NCBI GenBank assembly: GCA_005884005.1
Contig: VAWI01000002.1
Span: 1-64,000, forward strand
DNA length: 64,000 nt
Reading direction: 5' to 3'
Source of the DNA: Actinomycetota bacterium
GTDB taxonomy: Bacteria > Actinomycetota > Thermoleophilia > Gaiellales > Gaiellaceae
The position numbers and the translations under genes were made by a program. Under the pieces are notes generated by a model. The model was not told the DNA's origin and ran no database searches. It saw only the letters and a program-made list of their open reading frames with translations. The number at the start of each line of letters is the position of its first letter. The stretch's first letter is position 1. Of this stretch, positions 40,871 to 49,899 are shown one piece after another.

Positions 40871-41887
40871 CTAGCCCAGGACGTCGGAGCCGTTGTCGGC
40901 GCCGAGAAAAACGGCCAGCTCCGCGAGAATCTCATCCAGTCGGGACGTGTCACCCCAGGCACCCAGCAGCTCGAGCTTTCCAGTCTTGCGGTCGAAGCGA
41001 GGCTCCGCGCGGCCGACCAGCCGGTCGCCGGCTAGAAGCGGCAGCACGTAGTAGCCGTACTCGCGCTTCGCGGGCGGGACGTACATCTCCAGGCGGTAGT
41101 GGAAGCCGAAGAGCGCCTTGGCGCGATTGCGGTCGTGGACGAGCCGGTCGAACGGCGATAGCAGCGTCGCCCGATCCGGCACGGGCGCGTCGCTTAGGTC
41201 CGGGTGGGCGTGCCACTCCCCTTTCTCCAGGCGAACGCCGAGAGCCCGGAAGCGCTGCTCGGCGAGGATCCGCTCGGCCTCTCGCAAAGGCGCGACCTCC
41301 GTCTCGGGGTACCAGCGTGCGGAAAGGTCCCAGAGCCGCTGCCCGCTGCGGCGCCCGACCACGGCCAGGTCACCCCGGCGATGGAGAAGCTCGAGCATCT
41401 GCGCGACCTGGCGGCTTCCGTACCAGCGGTGCTTTCCGCGGCGCGGCGTCGAGCGGTCCTCCAGCTCGCGCGAGAGGAGCGGCCCGCGCGCTTCGAGCTC
41501 GCGTAGGACATAGCGGCGAAAGCCCGCGTTTCGCTTCAAGAAGTCGCGCCTCCAGCGGTCCCTGGCCAATGTGTTCGCGCGCCGGATCCTCTGCATCTCT
41601 GCGCGGATCAGCGGCAGCGACTCGATCGGCCAGATGAAGGCGTTCCACTCGAAGAGCTTCCGCTCGACCCAGAGCAGGCGGTCGAGCTCTGCCGGGTCGA
41701 ACGGGCCGAGCCGGCTCCAGAGCACTAGCTGCTGCGGCGGCGCCACGGTCGAGACCGGATCGAGCTGAAGGAATCCGAGGCGGCGCACGGTCTCGAACAC
41801 CCCACGTGCGGAGCCGTCCAGCAGCTGGGCCCGAACAGCGATCCGCCGCGCCTGCTCCAGGGTCACTTTCCGCGTCGCGGCCGGCAC
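40871..41887 (-). CDS. YcaQ-like winged-helix protein (HTH_42, possible DNA glycosylase)
   Basis: The 338-residue protein matches the YcaQ/AlkX-type family: FETVRRLGFLQLDPVSTVAPPQQLVLWSRLGPFDPAELDRLLW at the N-terminus, the WYGSRQVAQMLELLHRRGDLAVVGR winged helix, and SPFDRLVHDRNRAKALFGFHYRLEMYVP. Members unhook DNA inter-strand cross-links in characterised cases; the role here is inferred. It is convergent with the phosphorylase gene, eight bases away. Confidence 0.8.
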   Translation of the reverse strand: MPAATRKVTLEQARRIAVRAQLLDGSARGVFETVRRLGFLQLDPVSTVAPPQQLVLWSRLGPFDPAELDRLLWVERKLFEWNAFIWPIESLPLIRAEMQRIRRANTLARDRWRRDFLKRNAGFRRYVLRELEARGPLLSRELEDRSTPRRGKHRWYGSRQVAQMLELLHRRGDLAVVGRRSGQRLWDLSARWYPETEVAPLREAERILAEQRFRALGVRLEKGEWHAHPDLSDAPVPDRATLLSPFDRLVHDRNRAKALFGFHYRLEMYVPPAKREYGYYVLPLLAGDRLVGRAEPRFDRKTGKLELLGAWGDTSRLDEILAELAVFLGADNGSDVLG

Positions 41888-42123
41888 CGGGGCTCGACGT
41901 TACCGAGCGCGCCCGTCCCCGGGTTGACTCTCGGGCGCCGACCTGCGACAGTCCGAGTGCCAAGTCCCTACGGGCCCTCGGGTTCGTGGGGACTAGGCAT
42001 TTTTGGGCGCGTTTTCTCGTCGCGGCTTGTCAGCGGAGGACCGCCGCAAGACGGGCCGGCACAAAACGCGCGCGCCTCGGCGCCTGAAGCTGGCCCGAGC
42101 CTCTGGGTGTGGTGAAGGTTCAG
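41888..42123. other. intergenic region between YcaQ-like and haemolysin III genes
   Basis: The 236 bases contain no convincing gene. Both flanking genes run leftward. The segment near 42000-42060 is rich in TTTT and CGCG runs and may hold the YcaQ-like gene's promoter on the minus strand, but I see no clear hexamers. Confidence 0.3.
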
Positions 42124-42774
42124 TTACGCCCGGGGCAGCACGAAGAACGCGATCGCCGCGTACTGGCACCCGACGGCCGCGAGCGTCAGCACGTGGAAGA
42201 GCTCGTGATACCCGAAGACGTGTGGGACCGGGTCGGGCCGCCGGTAGACGTAGACGACCGCGCCGAGGGTGTACAGGAATCCTCCCGCAACCACCAACGC
42301 GAGCCCCGGAAGCGGCACCTTGAGGAGTTGCGAGAACGCAGCGGCGCTCACCCATCCGAGCGCGACGCCGATCGCGGCCGAGAGCCACTTCGGCGCCCGA
42401 AACCAGAAGAGCTTTAACAGCGTCGCGCCGACGGCTCCGACCCAGACGATCGTCAAGACGGGCGTGGCCCAGCCTTCGGACATGACGAGCAACCCGAACG
42501 GCGTGTACGTACCGGCGATGAGCAGGTAGACACCTGCGTGGTCGAGGCGCGCGAGCCATGCCCGGACCGGTGGTCTCCACGTCGGCCGGTGGTAGAGCGC
42601 ACTTGCGCCGAAACAGAATACGACCGACCCGGCGAAGACAGCCGCCGCGGCACGAGCGCGGCCGTCCTCCGCGGTGACGACGAGGACTACTCCAAGCCCC
42701 AGGGCCACGTAGAAGCCAAGCTCGTGGAACACGCCGCGCAGCCTCGGCTTCATCCGCTGGGCGGTCACCTCCAT
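42124..42774 (-). CDS. haemolysin III family membrane protein (PAQR/YqfA)
   Basis: The 216-residue protein has seven predicted helices and the conserved HlyIII residues: FHELGFY at the start, SALYHRPTW with serine and histidine, RLDHAGVYLLIAGTYTP with the Asp-His pair, and YHELFHVLTLA with the final histidines. The family is a zinc-containing hydrolase-like membrane fold (CREST/PAQR). Two ATG codons (42774 and 42753) are possible starts. Function in bacteria is poorly defined. Confidence 0.88.
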   Translation of the reverse strand: MEVTAQRMKPRLRGVFHELGFYVALGLGVVLVVTAEDGRARAAAAVFAGSVVFCFGASALYHRPTWRPPVRAWLARLDHAGVYLLIAGTYTPFGLLVMSEGWATPVLTIVWVGAVGATLLKLFWFRAPKWLSAAIGVALGWVSAAAFSQLLKVPLPGLALVVAGGFLYTLGAVVYVYRRPDPVPHVFGYHELFHVLTLAAVGCQYAAIAFFVLPRA

Positions 42775-42842
42775 GATTTCTGAGTCTAAGAGTGACGCCG
42801 TGCGAGCGGGGAGCCCAAGTGGCGCCTTCTTTGAGTCGCTGG

Positions 42843-42888
42843 GGATCTGGCTCCTTGCCACAAACGGATCTGGTTGCTTGCCACGAGG
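42843..42888 (+). promoter_or_regulatory. two tandem 23-bp repeats upstream of the LuxR-type gene
   Basis: GGATCTGG-(4 nt)-TTGCCAC is repeated head-to-tail at 42843 and 42866 with a 23-bp period (about two helical turns). A TACGAT -10 follows at 42894-42899 with only a poor -35, so the repeats are well placed as an activator site. Confidence 0.5.
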
Positions 42889-42927
42889 CAAGCTACGATC
42901 GATCGACTGAGCGATCAATCGCCCTCC

Positions 42928-43536
42928 TTGGTTGACGATCCGCCCGCTCAGAGCCGCGTGCTCCTCGCCGGAGATGAATCGCCGCTGCGCGCCTGGGTCA
43001 GGCTCTCGCTCGCCGGGACAGAGCTTCGCGTCGCCGGTGAAACCGAAGGGGCCGAAGACACGGCACGGCTCGCCGCCGAGCTCGAACCTCACGTGGTGCT
43101 GGTCGAGGCGACCGGCACGGAGCTCGTAAGCGAGCTCCGTGAAGCGGGAATCTCGGTACCGGTGGTCTTGCTCTCCCCCACCCCGAAGCGCGGTTTCAAC
43201 GAGAACGCTCGTGAGGCCGGCGCGCAAGGAACCGTTCTGGCAACCGGCAGCATCGGCAGGCTCGTGGCGGCGCTACGAGCAGTGTTGCGAGGCGAGCCTT
43301 CCTTCGACGCCGCTCACCCCGGGCGGCCGGCCGGCCAAAGCGCGCTGAGCCCGCGCGAGCGAGACGTCCTGAGGCTGGTCGGCCGGGGCGCGACGAATCG
43401 CGAGATCGCGAATGAGCTGGAGATCGGCGACCAGACGGTCAAAACCCTGCTTGCCCGCAGCTGCGCGAAGCTCGGAGTCAGCCGCCGGGCAGACGCCGTC
43501 GCAGCAGCGCGCGGGCTGGGGCTGCTGGTCTTGTGA
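42928..43536 (+). CDS. LuxR/NarL-type response regulator with defective receiver
   Basis: The protein has a receiver-like domain and a C-terminal LuxR helix-turn-helix (LSPRERDVLRLVGRGATNREIANELEIGDQTVKTLLARSCAKLG). In the receiver the phospho-acceptor position reads HVVLVEATGTE, with glutamate in place of aspartate, and the conserved lysine is also missing (GTVLATGS). It should not be phosphorylated in the normal way. The start is uncertain: TTG 42928 lies downstream of the likely promoter; GTG 42958 is an alternative. Its stop overlaps the kinase-like gene (GTGA). Confidence 0.75.
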   Translation: MVDDPPAQSRVLLAGDESPLRAWVRLSLAGTELRVAGETEGAEDTARLAAELEPHVVLVEATGTELVSELREAGISVPVVLLSPTPKRGFNENAREAGAQGTVLATGSIGRLVAALRAVLRGEPSFDAAHPGRPAGQSALSPRERDVLRLVGRGATNREIANELEIGDQTVKTLLARSCAKLGVSRRADAVAAARGLGLLVL

Positions 43537-44213
43537 CTGAGCTCGACCCGCCGGCCGCCCAGGCGCTGTCCAGGCTCTCGAACGGCCTTCGCAGCCCGCT
43601 CGCGCTGATCGCCGGCTACGCCGACTTACTCGAGCTCAAGCCCGACGCCGAGACGCTCTCGGAGGCGCCGCAACGGATCAAGGAGGCGGCGAGCGAGCTC
43701 ACGCGGATCGTCGACGACCTGCTCACCGTGTATGCAATCGACGCGAATGTTCTCTACCTGGCCCCGGTGCCGATGCGGGCCGGTGCCCTCCTTGATGATG
43801 CAATAGCCCAGGTGCGAGACCACGGGACGGTCGTCTCGCTCGAGGCCGACGACCGAAGCCGCGAGGCAGAGCTCCTCGTCGATCCCGAGTACGCCCGTTC
43901 GATGATCGCGACCCTGCTGGAGAACGCGCGCTACCGGGCCGCCAACGCAGGCGCGACGGTGCGCATCCGTCTCATCAGCGGGTTCGTCGAGTTCGAAGTC
44001 GGCGATCCCGGCGGAAGTGTCGACCCCGAGGAGCGCGCGCTGGCGTTCGAGCGGTTCTCACGCCTCCAGCCTCGGACCGGATTGACGACGGGGCTCGAGC
44101 TCTACAAGGTGCGGCGACTCGCGGAGCTCCAGCACGGGCGGGTCTGGGTCGGCGACGGGCCCGGCGAGGAGGCGGTGTTCGGATTTGCTCTGCCGCTCGC
44201 TCGACCGGATTAG
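43533..44213 (+). CDS. histidine-kinase-like protein lacking the phospho-histidine
   Basis: The 226-residue soluble protein has a dimerisation helix LSNGLRSPLALIAGYADLLEL, in which the usual H-E-L-R-(T/S)-P-L reads N-G-L-R-S-P-L, so the histidine is replaced. An ATPase domain follows with an N-box (IATLLENARYRA), a G1-like DPGGS and a weak G2 (TGLTTGLELYKVRRL). There is no sensor or membrane segment. It overlaps the defective response regulator, so the pair is probably a phosphotransfer-independent regulatory unit. The gene ends directly at structured repeat copy B. Confidence 0.75.
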   Translation: MTELDPPAAQALSRLSNGLRSPLALIAGYADLLELKPDAETLSEAPQRIKEAASELTRIVDDLLTVYAIDANVLYLAPVPMRAGALLDDAIAQVRDHGTVVSLEADDRSREAELLVDPEYARSMIATLLENARYRAANAGATVRIRLISGFVEFEVGDPGGSVDPEERALAFERFSRLQPRTGLTTGLELYKVRRLAELQHGRVWVGDGPGEEAVFGFALPLARPD

Positions 44214-44320
44214 GCAAGGACGCAGGGAGCGCGCGTACCCATAGGTACAGTGCGCGACTGAGGACGCCGCCTGGCGGCGAGCAGCGCGGCCCCGGCGGCA
44301 CAGACTGTGTTTCGTCGAAC
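44214..44320. repeat. structured intergenic repeat element, copy B
   Basis: This copy matches the core of copy A (8808-8918) almost base for base, in the same orientation, between another pair of convergent genes. The variable hairpin (44229-44255) is an 11-bp stem with a CATA loop and one bulged A; its upper stem sequence differs from copy A yet stays paired. The CCGCCTGGCGGCG hairpin and CACAGACTGTG motif are kept. The 13-bp inverted end found in copy A is missing on the left side, where the kinase-like gene ends. Confidence 0.75.
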
Positions 44321-44324
44321 CCTC

Positions 44325-45326
44325 CTAATGCTGCCGGCAGAGCCGGTCGCCGTACGAGTCGAGAATCGCGTTCTGCGCCTGCTCGTAGGCGACGTCGGCC
44401 GGGCTCTTCGGACTGTACCGGTGTAGGCCCAGGCCCTCCCAGCTGATGTCCGGGGTGACTCCGGGACCCCCCACGGTCACCCGGTACCGCTTGCCGACTC
44501 CAGGGCCGCGGCGGTGGTGGCGCGGCCAGTTCGGCGGCGCGCCATACCCGCCGCTGGTCGGGTCATGTCGGAAGAAGCCGTAGCAGAAGACACCGGTGCC
44601 CTTGTGAGTCACGAACGAGTTCTCGCGCCGCCAGCCGTGTCCGTAGGCGGGCGCGTCCAACGTGTCCAAGTAGAGCAGGCGGCCGAACCGGTCGGTCGGC
44701 GCCCCCAGCCGCGTCGTTCGATAGCCATACACCGGACGGCCGCGGTAGGTAAGCCGTCCGAAGACATGCTGAAAGCGGCCGCCGTAGACCCAGTCGGTGT
44801 GCACCTCGAGCTCCGCGATCTCGCCACTCCAGTGCGAGAGGGTCAGCCAAGGAACCTTCTGGTTCCGCAGCCAGGGGAGGAAGCCGAGATCGGGCAGCCC
44901 GACCCGCCAGCTCTGGAGGGCCCAGTAGGATCCGTCGCCCGCCGTGCAGCTGGCAACGACGTGCGTGAGCACGGGGCCGTCGTAACGGTGGCACGTGTCA
45001 GCGAACGTTTGCCAGACGCGACGGTGGTAGGTGCCCCAGCCGCCTGAATAGTCGAGCCGAAACGAGACCTGCGTTCCTCCGCTCGCAGACGGGCGCGCGT
45101 TGATCGCGCCCCAGCCGAGCACTCGCCTGAGTCTCCCGCTCGCCCGATAGGTGATCAACGCTTCCCCCTTGGCGTTCACCTGGAGGTGAACGTCGGTTGC
45201 GTTCCGGTCGACGAGTTGAGAGGCCCGCGCCGGCGCCGCGATTCCAAGTATTGCGAGGAAGGAGACGGACAGGGCCAGCACGGCGAGGGGGATGTTCTTG
45301 GAGGGAACCGAGCGGGCCCTGTCCAT
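44325..45326 (-). CDS. secreted protein of unknown function
   Basis: The 333-residue protein has a signal peptide (IPLAVLALSVSFLAILGIAAPARAS) and a single large external domain rich in Trp, Tyr and Gly with four conserved-looking cysteines (FADTCHRYDG, VVASCTAGDG, GVFCYGFFR, DRLCRQH). GAGGAGAC precedes the ATG. I do not recognise the family. It shares its 3' gap with structured repeat copy B. Confidence 0.65.
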   Translation of the reverse strand: MDRARSVPSKNIPLAVLALSVSFLAILGIAAPARASQLVDRNATDVHLQVNAKGEALITYRASGRLRRVLGWGAINARPSASGGTQVSFRLDYSGGWGTYHRRVWQTFADTCHRYDGPVLTHVVASCTAGDGSYWALQSWRVGLPDLGFLPWLRNQKVPWLTLSHWSGEIAELEVHTDWVYGGRFQHVFGRLTYRGRPVYGYRTTRLGAPTDRFGRLLYLDTLDAPAYGHGWRRENSFVTHKGTGVFCYGFFRHDPTSGGYGAPPNWPRHHRRGPGVGKRYRVTVGGPGVTPDISWEGLGLHRYSPKSPADVAYEQAQNAILDSYGDRLCRQH

Positions 45327-45394
45327 GTCGTTGTCTCCTCGGTGTTACAGCGTCGGAAGGGAGGGGAGCCCAAGCCGCGAAAACTTGCGGTCGT

Positions 45395-46909
45395 CTACGC
45401 GCCCCCGTTCGGGTAGCTGATCGTAAGCGTGAACGTTAGGGGCTTGCGGCTCGTCGTGCTGACGAGAAGGCGATACCGGCGCGCACGAACCTCGGCGCGC
45501 AACCGCGCTCGGCCGGCGCCGCGGGCGGAGGCTACGGCGCTTCTTCCGGCCAGCAGCCTGATCGCGATCCTCGCCCGGCCTCCCTGGCGGACCGTGACGG
45601 CCGCGCGAAGCAGGCCCGCCCCCGTCGCAATCACAACGCTGGCGTTCCTTCCCTGCCTGACCCTGCCGGTGACGACCTTCGTCCTTCGCGCCGGCGCGCC
45701 TGTGCGTGTCCCCCCAGTCGCCGGAGCCGGCGTGCTTTCTGGCGCCGCCCTGCCCGGGGCCGGCGTTCCCGGCTGAGCGAGCGCGGGCGCGAGGGTGTGC
45801 AGGGTCGCATAGGCGTCGACCCTCCCGTTCACGACGCCGGCGATCGGGACGGCGGTCGTCTCGATCGCCTGCTTTACCTGCGCTGGAGTCGCTCCGGGCA
45901 CGAGCGAAAACGCGAGTCCGGCGATCCCGCTGACGACGGGAGCGGCGGACGAGGTGCCGAGGAACGAGACGTAGGTACTCCCGCGGCCGGTGGTCGAGTT
46001 CTCGCCCGGCGCGGCGACTCGGGCGCCCGAGTTCGAAAACGCGTAGAGGCGGTCGCTCTGATCGGAAGCCGCAACACTGAGCACGTTGGGGAGCGCGGCA
46101 GGGTAGTCGACGGTGGGGCTGCTCTCGTTACCGGCCGCGGCGACCACGAGGGCTCCGTGAAGCCAGGCGTACTGCGCAGCGGCGGTGAGCGTCAGGTCGT
46201 CGACAGGCGTGCCAAGACTGAGATTGAGAACCCGCGCGCCGTGGTCGGTCGCCCAAACGATTCCCTGCGCGAGGCCGGACGCAAACCCCGTGCCGTCGGC
46301 GTCGAGGACCTTCACCGGCATCAGCCGGCAGGCCCAGCAGTAGCCGGCGACACCGATCCCGTTGTCCGAATTCGCGGCGACGATTCCGGCGACCGCCGTG
46401 CCGTGGCCGTTGTCGTCGCTCGGGTCCTGATCGTTGTTCACGTAGTCGTAACCTGCGACGAGCTTGCCGCCGAGGTCCGGCTGCCCTGGATCGGTGCCGG
46501 TGTCGAGAATCCCGACGACGACCTGTGAGGAGCCGGTGCTCAGATCCCAGGCCTGCTCGGCGTGTGTCTTCGTCACCGACCATTGCGTCGGCAGGAACTC
46601 GTCGTTCGGAACCCTGAGAGCGCGGACGATCCCGTCGACCTCGGCGTAGCGGACCCGCGGGTCCGCGTGCAGCAGGGACAGGACGCTGGCCGACTCGCTG
46701 CTGTCGAAGCGCAGGACGTCGGCGCGCAGCGGCACGATCTTGCCGATCACATCCGCGCCGAGCTCTTGCTCGAACGCTGGCGCGCACGCGTAGCCGCGCT
46801 CGGTGTAACCGACCACGATCCGCGTCACCGCGGGCGATGCAGACCCGCCACCGGGCAACAGAAGCAGCAGCGCGCCGCCGGCCAGCGCAGATCCGAGCGC
46901 TCGGGACAT
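45395..46909 (-). CDS. subtilisin-family serine protease (S8)
   Basis: The 504-residue secreted protease has a signal peptide, an inhibitor-like propeptide (about residues 28-95), and a catalytic domain with all three active-site motifs: Asp in VVVGILDTGTD, His in DDNGHGTAVAGIVA and Ser in FLGTSSAAPVVSG; the oxyanion Asn is in AAAGNESS. After residue 390 comes a Pro/Ala/Thr-rich linker and a C-terminal beta domain rich in Arg (TGRVRQGRNASVVIATGAG). It should degrade external proteins. Confidence 0.93.
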   Translation of the reverse strand: MSRALGSALAGGALLLLLPGGGSASPAVTRIVVGYTERGYACAPAFEQELGADVIGKIVPLRADVLRFDSSESASVLSLLHADPRVRYAEVDGIVRALRVPNDEFLPTQWSVTKTHAEQAWDLSTGSSQVVVGILDTGTDPGQPDLGGKLVAGYDYVNNDQDPSDDNGHGTAVAGIVAANSDNGIGVAGYCWACRLMPVKVLDADGTGFASGLAQGIVWATDHGARVLNLSLGTPVDDLTLTAAAQYAWLHGALVVAAAGNESSPTVDYPAALPNVLSVAASDQSDRLYAFSNSGARVAAPGENSTTGRGSTYVSFLGTSSAAPVVSGIAGLAFSLVPGATPAQVKQAIETTAVPIAGVVNGRVDAYATLHTLAPALAQPGTPAPGRAAPESTPAPATGGTRTGAPARRTKVVTGRVRQGRNASVVIATGAGLLRAAVTVRQGGRARIAIRLLAGRSAVASARGAGRARLRAEVRARRYRLLVSTTSRKPLTFTLTISYPNGGA

Positions 46910-47020
46910 CGCAAGTGTCAGGGAGGCCGGAAGCCCCTTTTCTTGCGGCCGTCCGCAATCTTTCGATCCCGGTCGCCCCTATCGAGCGAGAACGCAACAA
47001 AACGAGGAGGTAGTCGACCG

Positions 47021-48028
47021 ATGTCGTTCAATCCGGGCAGAAAAGCCCAGCTCTTAGCCGTGGTCGGCGCGCTCGCGCTCGCGCTCGTCCCGGGCGCTCG
47101 ACCCGATTCGATCCCACAGCTCCTTACCCTCGGTCCTCTGACCGTCCTGAACGGGACCGCCATCGTCAGCGGGACCGTCGGTGGCGCGGGCGCCGGCTCG
47201 CAGGTCACGGTCAACGGCCACCCGCTCAGCCTGGACGCCGTAGGCAACTTCGCCGGCGTGGTCTCCCTCGACGGCGCAAGCACGCTCGACTTCGCCGTCG
47301 GCAATTCCAGCGGGGAACTGGTGGACCTCAGCGTGCCCGTCGCCCTCGCGGGTCCAGGCGGGATCATTCCCGGCTCTGTCGTGGACGCGGTCGAGCAGGC
47401 GGGCGCGACGCTGCTTCAGCCGGCCGGCGGATTCGTTGGCGGCCAGCCTCTGACGGTCGCGGGCAGCGTCGCGGACAAGGGCCAGCTCGCCGCGCTCGCG
47501 GTGAACGGAACTGACGTGATGCGTCTGCTCGGCGCCGACCAGACGTTCTCGGTGCAGGTACCCGGCACGACGAAGGAGATCACGCTCACGGCCACCGATA
47601 AGAGCGGCGTGTCCGAGACGACCCGCTACAAGGTGCTCGACGCTTCGGCCCAGCTCGCCACCCCGCTCGGAACCTCGGTGGCAGCGACCAGTGCGGTCGG
47701 CCTCAAGATCGTGAAGATCCGCTACATCGCCACGCGCGTCGCCCGGACAAAACGGCTCCGGATGATCGTGACGGTCAAGGACAGCCGCGGCTATCTGGTC
47801 ACCGGAGCGACGATCAAGGTCCGCTCGAAAGCGGCCGGCCGCCTGACACGCCGCGCGCAGACGAAGGCGAGCAGCAAGGCCGGGCAGGCAGCTTTCCTGC
47901 TGCGCGTCAAGACGCGAACACTCGGGAAGCGTCTGGTCATGGTCACCGTCGCACGAACGCCGACCGCAAAGGCGGCGAAGACGACCTCGATCCGCCTCGC
48001 GAAGCCCCGGGGCACCAAGAAGCGCTAG
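47021..48028 (+). CDS. exported protein with Ig-like C-terminal domain
   Basis: The 335-residue protein has a signal peptide (LLAVVGALALALVPGARPDS), two Ig-like modules (TVLNGTAIVSGTVGGAGAG and GGQPLTVAGSVADKGQ, both reading as N-G-x-A-x-V-S-G-T-V-type cohesin/Ig folds) and a basic C-terminal Ig-like domain (LRMIVTVKDSRGYLVTGATIKVRSKA). The last domain resembles the tail of the 973-residue FnIII-like protein. GAGGAGG lies ten bases before the ATG. It is divergent from the subtilase gene. Function unknown; extracellular. Confidence 0.7.
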   Translation: MSFNPGRKAQLLAVVGALALALVPGARPDSIPQLLTLGPLTVLNGTAIVSGTVGGAGAGSQVTVNGHPLSLDAVGNFAGVVSLDGASTLDFAVGNSSGELVDLSVPVALAGPGGIIPGSVVDAVEQAGATLLQPAGGFVGGQPLTVAGSVADKGQLAALAVNGTDVMRLLGADQTFSVQVPGTTKEITLTATDKSGVSETTRYKVLDASAQLATPLGTSVAATSAVGLKIVKIRYIATRVARTKRLRMIVTVKDSRGYLVTGATIKVRSKAAGRLTRRAQTKASSKAGQAAFLLRVKTRTLGKRLVMVTVARTPTAKAAKTTSIRLAKPRGTKKR

Positions 48029-48050
48029 GGATCCTCCTCGAACCGGCAGA

Positions 48051-48079
48051 CGCGGATGCCGCAGCGGGCGGCATCCGCG
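48051..48079 (+). terminator. 12-bp hairpin after the Ig-like protein gene
   Basis: CGCGGATGCCGC and GCGGCATCCGCG form a perfect 12-bp stem with a five-base loop 22 bases after the stop codon. No T-tract follows, so it is terminator-like only in position and stability. Confidence 0.5.
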
Positions 48080-48159
48080 GCCGGCCCGGCTGAGCTCATC
48101 GCTCATGGAAGCGACCCCGCCCGCCGACAACGAGGGGAAAGCCAGCGAAGGGTCGGGCG

Positions 48160-49899
48160 ATGCTTGCAAGCTTCAAGCACAAACTCGCGGTCTACTTCTT
48201 GCTCTTGGCGGTCGCGCCGCTGACAGCCGCGTTCTGGGGCTTCGGCACGATCGCGAAGCACGCGGAGGAGCGACAGGTCGATTCACGGCTTGGAGCCGAG
48301 CTGCGAGCTGTGTTCGCGTCATACGAGCGACAGGCCGACCACGTGAAGGCGGTCGCGCGAAGTCTGGCTGGTCACCGCGACGTCCAGCGCGGACTGCGTC
48401 TCGGAAGCTTCGGCCGGCTCCCGAGCGACGTCACGATCGCCGGGCCCCACCGTCTCGTGGTCGGGCGGCGAGGGACGCTCGAGTCGACCCAGACCGTCAC
48501 GGTCAGAGCGGGTCGGCGAGTACTCGGGTCGATCCTCGCGGTCCTACCGCTCGACCGCTCGCTGCTGCGAACGCTCCGCTCCGACAGCGGGCTCGTCGGC
48601 GACGACCGGATCGTCTTCGTTCCGCGTTCGAGGCTGGCCCGCGGCCGGCTTCGCCCCCTCGCTTCCGGCCGGCCCCTGGCCGTCTCGGTGGCCGGGTCGC
48701 ACTACCGAGCGCTCGCAACCGGACCGCTGCTCGATCAACCGAAGGTGCAGATCGCGTTGCTCGCGCCGACGAAAGCGATCGCGGCCCAGACAGCGGCGAC
48801 TCGGAGGCATCTGCTCTATGTGCTGCTCGGAGGCCTGCTCGTCCTCGCCGCGATCGCCGCCGCCGAGGGGAGGTCGATCATGCGCTCGGTGCGCGAGCTC
48901 GCCCGCGCCGCAGAGGCGATCGGCCGCGGCCGCCTCGATCGACGCGTGCCCGTCCGCGGCCGCGATGAGTTCGCCGACCTCGCAGGCTCGTTCAACTCGA
49001 TGGCCGACCAGCTCCGAACCCGGCTGCTGGAGCTGGAGCTACAGCGAACCCGGCTGAGAGAGTCGATCAGTCGCACCGGCAACCTGCTGACGGCGACCCA
49101 CGACGTCGATCAGCTCCTGTCGCTGATCGCGTCGGCCGCCGTCGAGGCCGCAGACGCCGAGGGCGCGGTCCTACTCGGCGAGCACGGCGCCGTAATCGAG
49201 GTCGGGACGCTCGCGGACGACGCAAAGACCTTCGAGCTTCCTGTCGCGACCGCCGGGTCCCGCTTCGGGATCCTGATCCTCTACGCCGCCGAGTTGGATG
49301 AGGACAATCTGCTCGCCACCCGGGCACTGGTCGCGCAAGGGGCCAATGCGCTCGAGAACGCGCGGCTGCACGAAGCGGTCGCGTTGCAGGCGACCTCAGA
49401 CGGACTAACCGGGCTCGCGAATCGGCGCCACTGTGAGGAGCGGCTGCTCGTCGAAATGGCCAGGAGCGAGCGCTACGAGACGCCACTGGCGCTGATCCTC
49501 TGCGACATCGACGAGTTCAAGGCCGTCAACGACACGCACGGGCACGCGTTCGGCGATCTCGTGTTACAGCGATTCGCAGACGTCCTACGAGCGACGCTCC
49601 GAGACATCGACGTCAGCAGCCGCTGGGGCGGCGAGGAGTTCCTGATCGTCCTACCGGGAACAACCTTCCCTGGAGCGATCGAGGCAGCCGAGCGGATCCG
49701 GACGGCGTTCGCCTCGCTCGAGCTCGAGAGCGGGGGCGCGACCGTGCAGATGACAGCGAGCTTCGGCGTCGCCGGCTTCGTCGCTGGAGTCGACTCGGCC
49801 GAGCTCGTTCGGACGGCCGACGAGGCCCTCTACGAGGCAAAGCGCCGGGGCAAGAACCGCGTCAAAGCCGCGGCCGAAACCACTCCGGCCGAACGCTGA
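48160..49899 (+). CDS. membrane diguanylate cyclase (sensor-HAMP-GAF-GGDEF)
   Basis: The 579-residue protein has a first transmembrane helix (residues about 9-26), a periplasmic sensor region of about 190 residues, a second helix (LLYVLLGGLLVLAAIAAAEG), a HAMP linker (ARAAEAIGRGRLDRRVPVRGRDEFADLAGSFNSM), a GAF-like region and a GGDEF domain (TDGLTGLANRR-like start, LILCDIDEFKAVNDTHGHAFGD, signature RWGGEEFLIVLPG). GGEEF is an active-type motif, so it should make cyclic-di-GMP. No inhibitory RxxD is evident at the usual spot. An alternative ATG at 48105 is out of frame. Confidence 0.93.
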   Translation: MLASFKHKLAVYFLLLAVAPLTAAFWGFGTIAKHAEERQVDSRLGAELRAVFASYERQADHVKAVARSLAGHRDVQRGLRLGSFGRLPSDVTIAGPHRLVVGRRGTLESTQTVTVRAGRRVLGSILAVLPLDRSLLRTLRSDSGLVGDDRIVFVPRSRLARGRLRPLASGRPLAVSVAGSHYRALATGPLLDQPKVQIALLAPTKAIAAQTAATRRHLLYVLLGGLLVLAAIAAAEGRSIMRSVRELARAAEAIGRGRLDRRVPVRGRDEFADLAGSFNSMADQLRTRLLELELQRTRLRESISRTGNLLTATHDVDQLLSLIASAAVEAADAEGAVLLGEHGAVIEVGTLADDAKTFELPVATAGSRFGILILYAAELDEDNLLATRALVAQGANALENARLHEAVALQATSDGLTGLANRRHCEERLLVEMARSERYETPLALILCDIDEFKAVNDTHGHAFGDLVLQRFADVLRATLRDIDVSSRWGGEEFLIVLPGTTFPGAIEAAERIRTAFASLELESGGATVQMTASFGVAGFVAGVDSAELVRTADEALYEAKRRGKNRVKAAAETTPAER

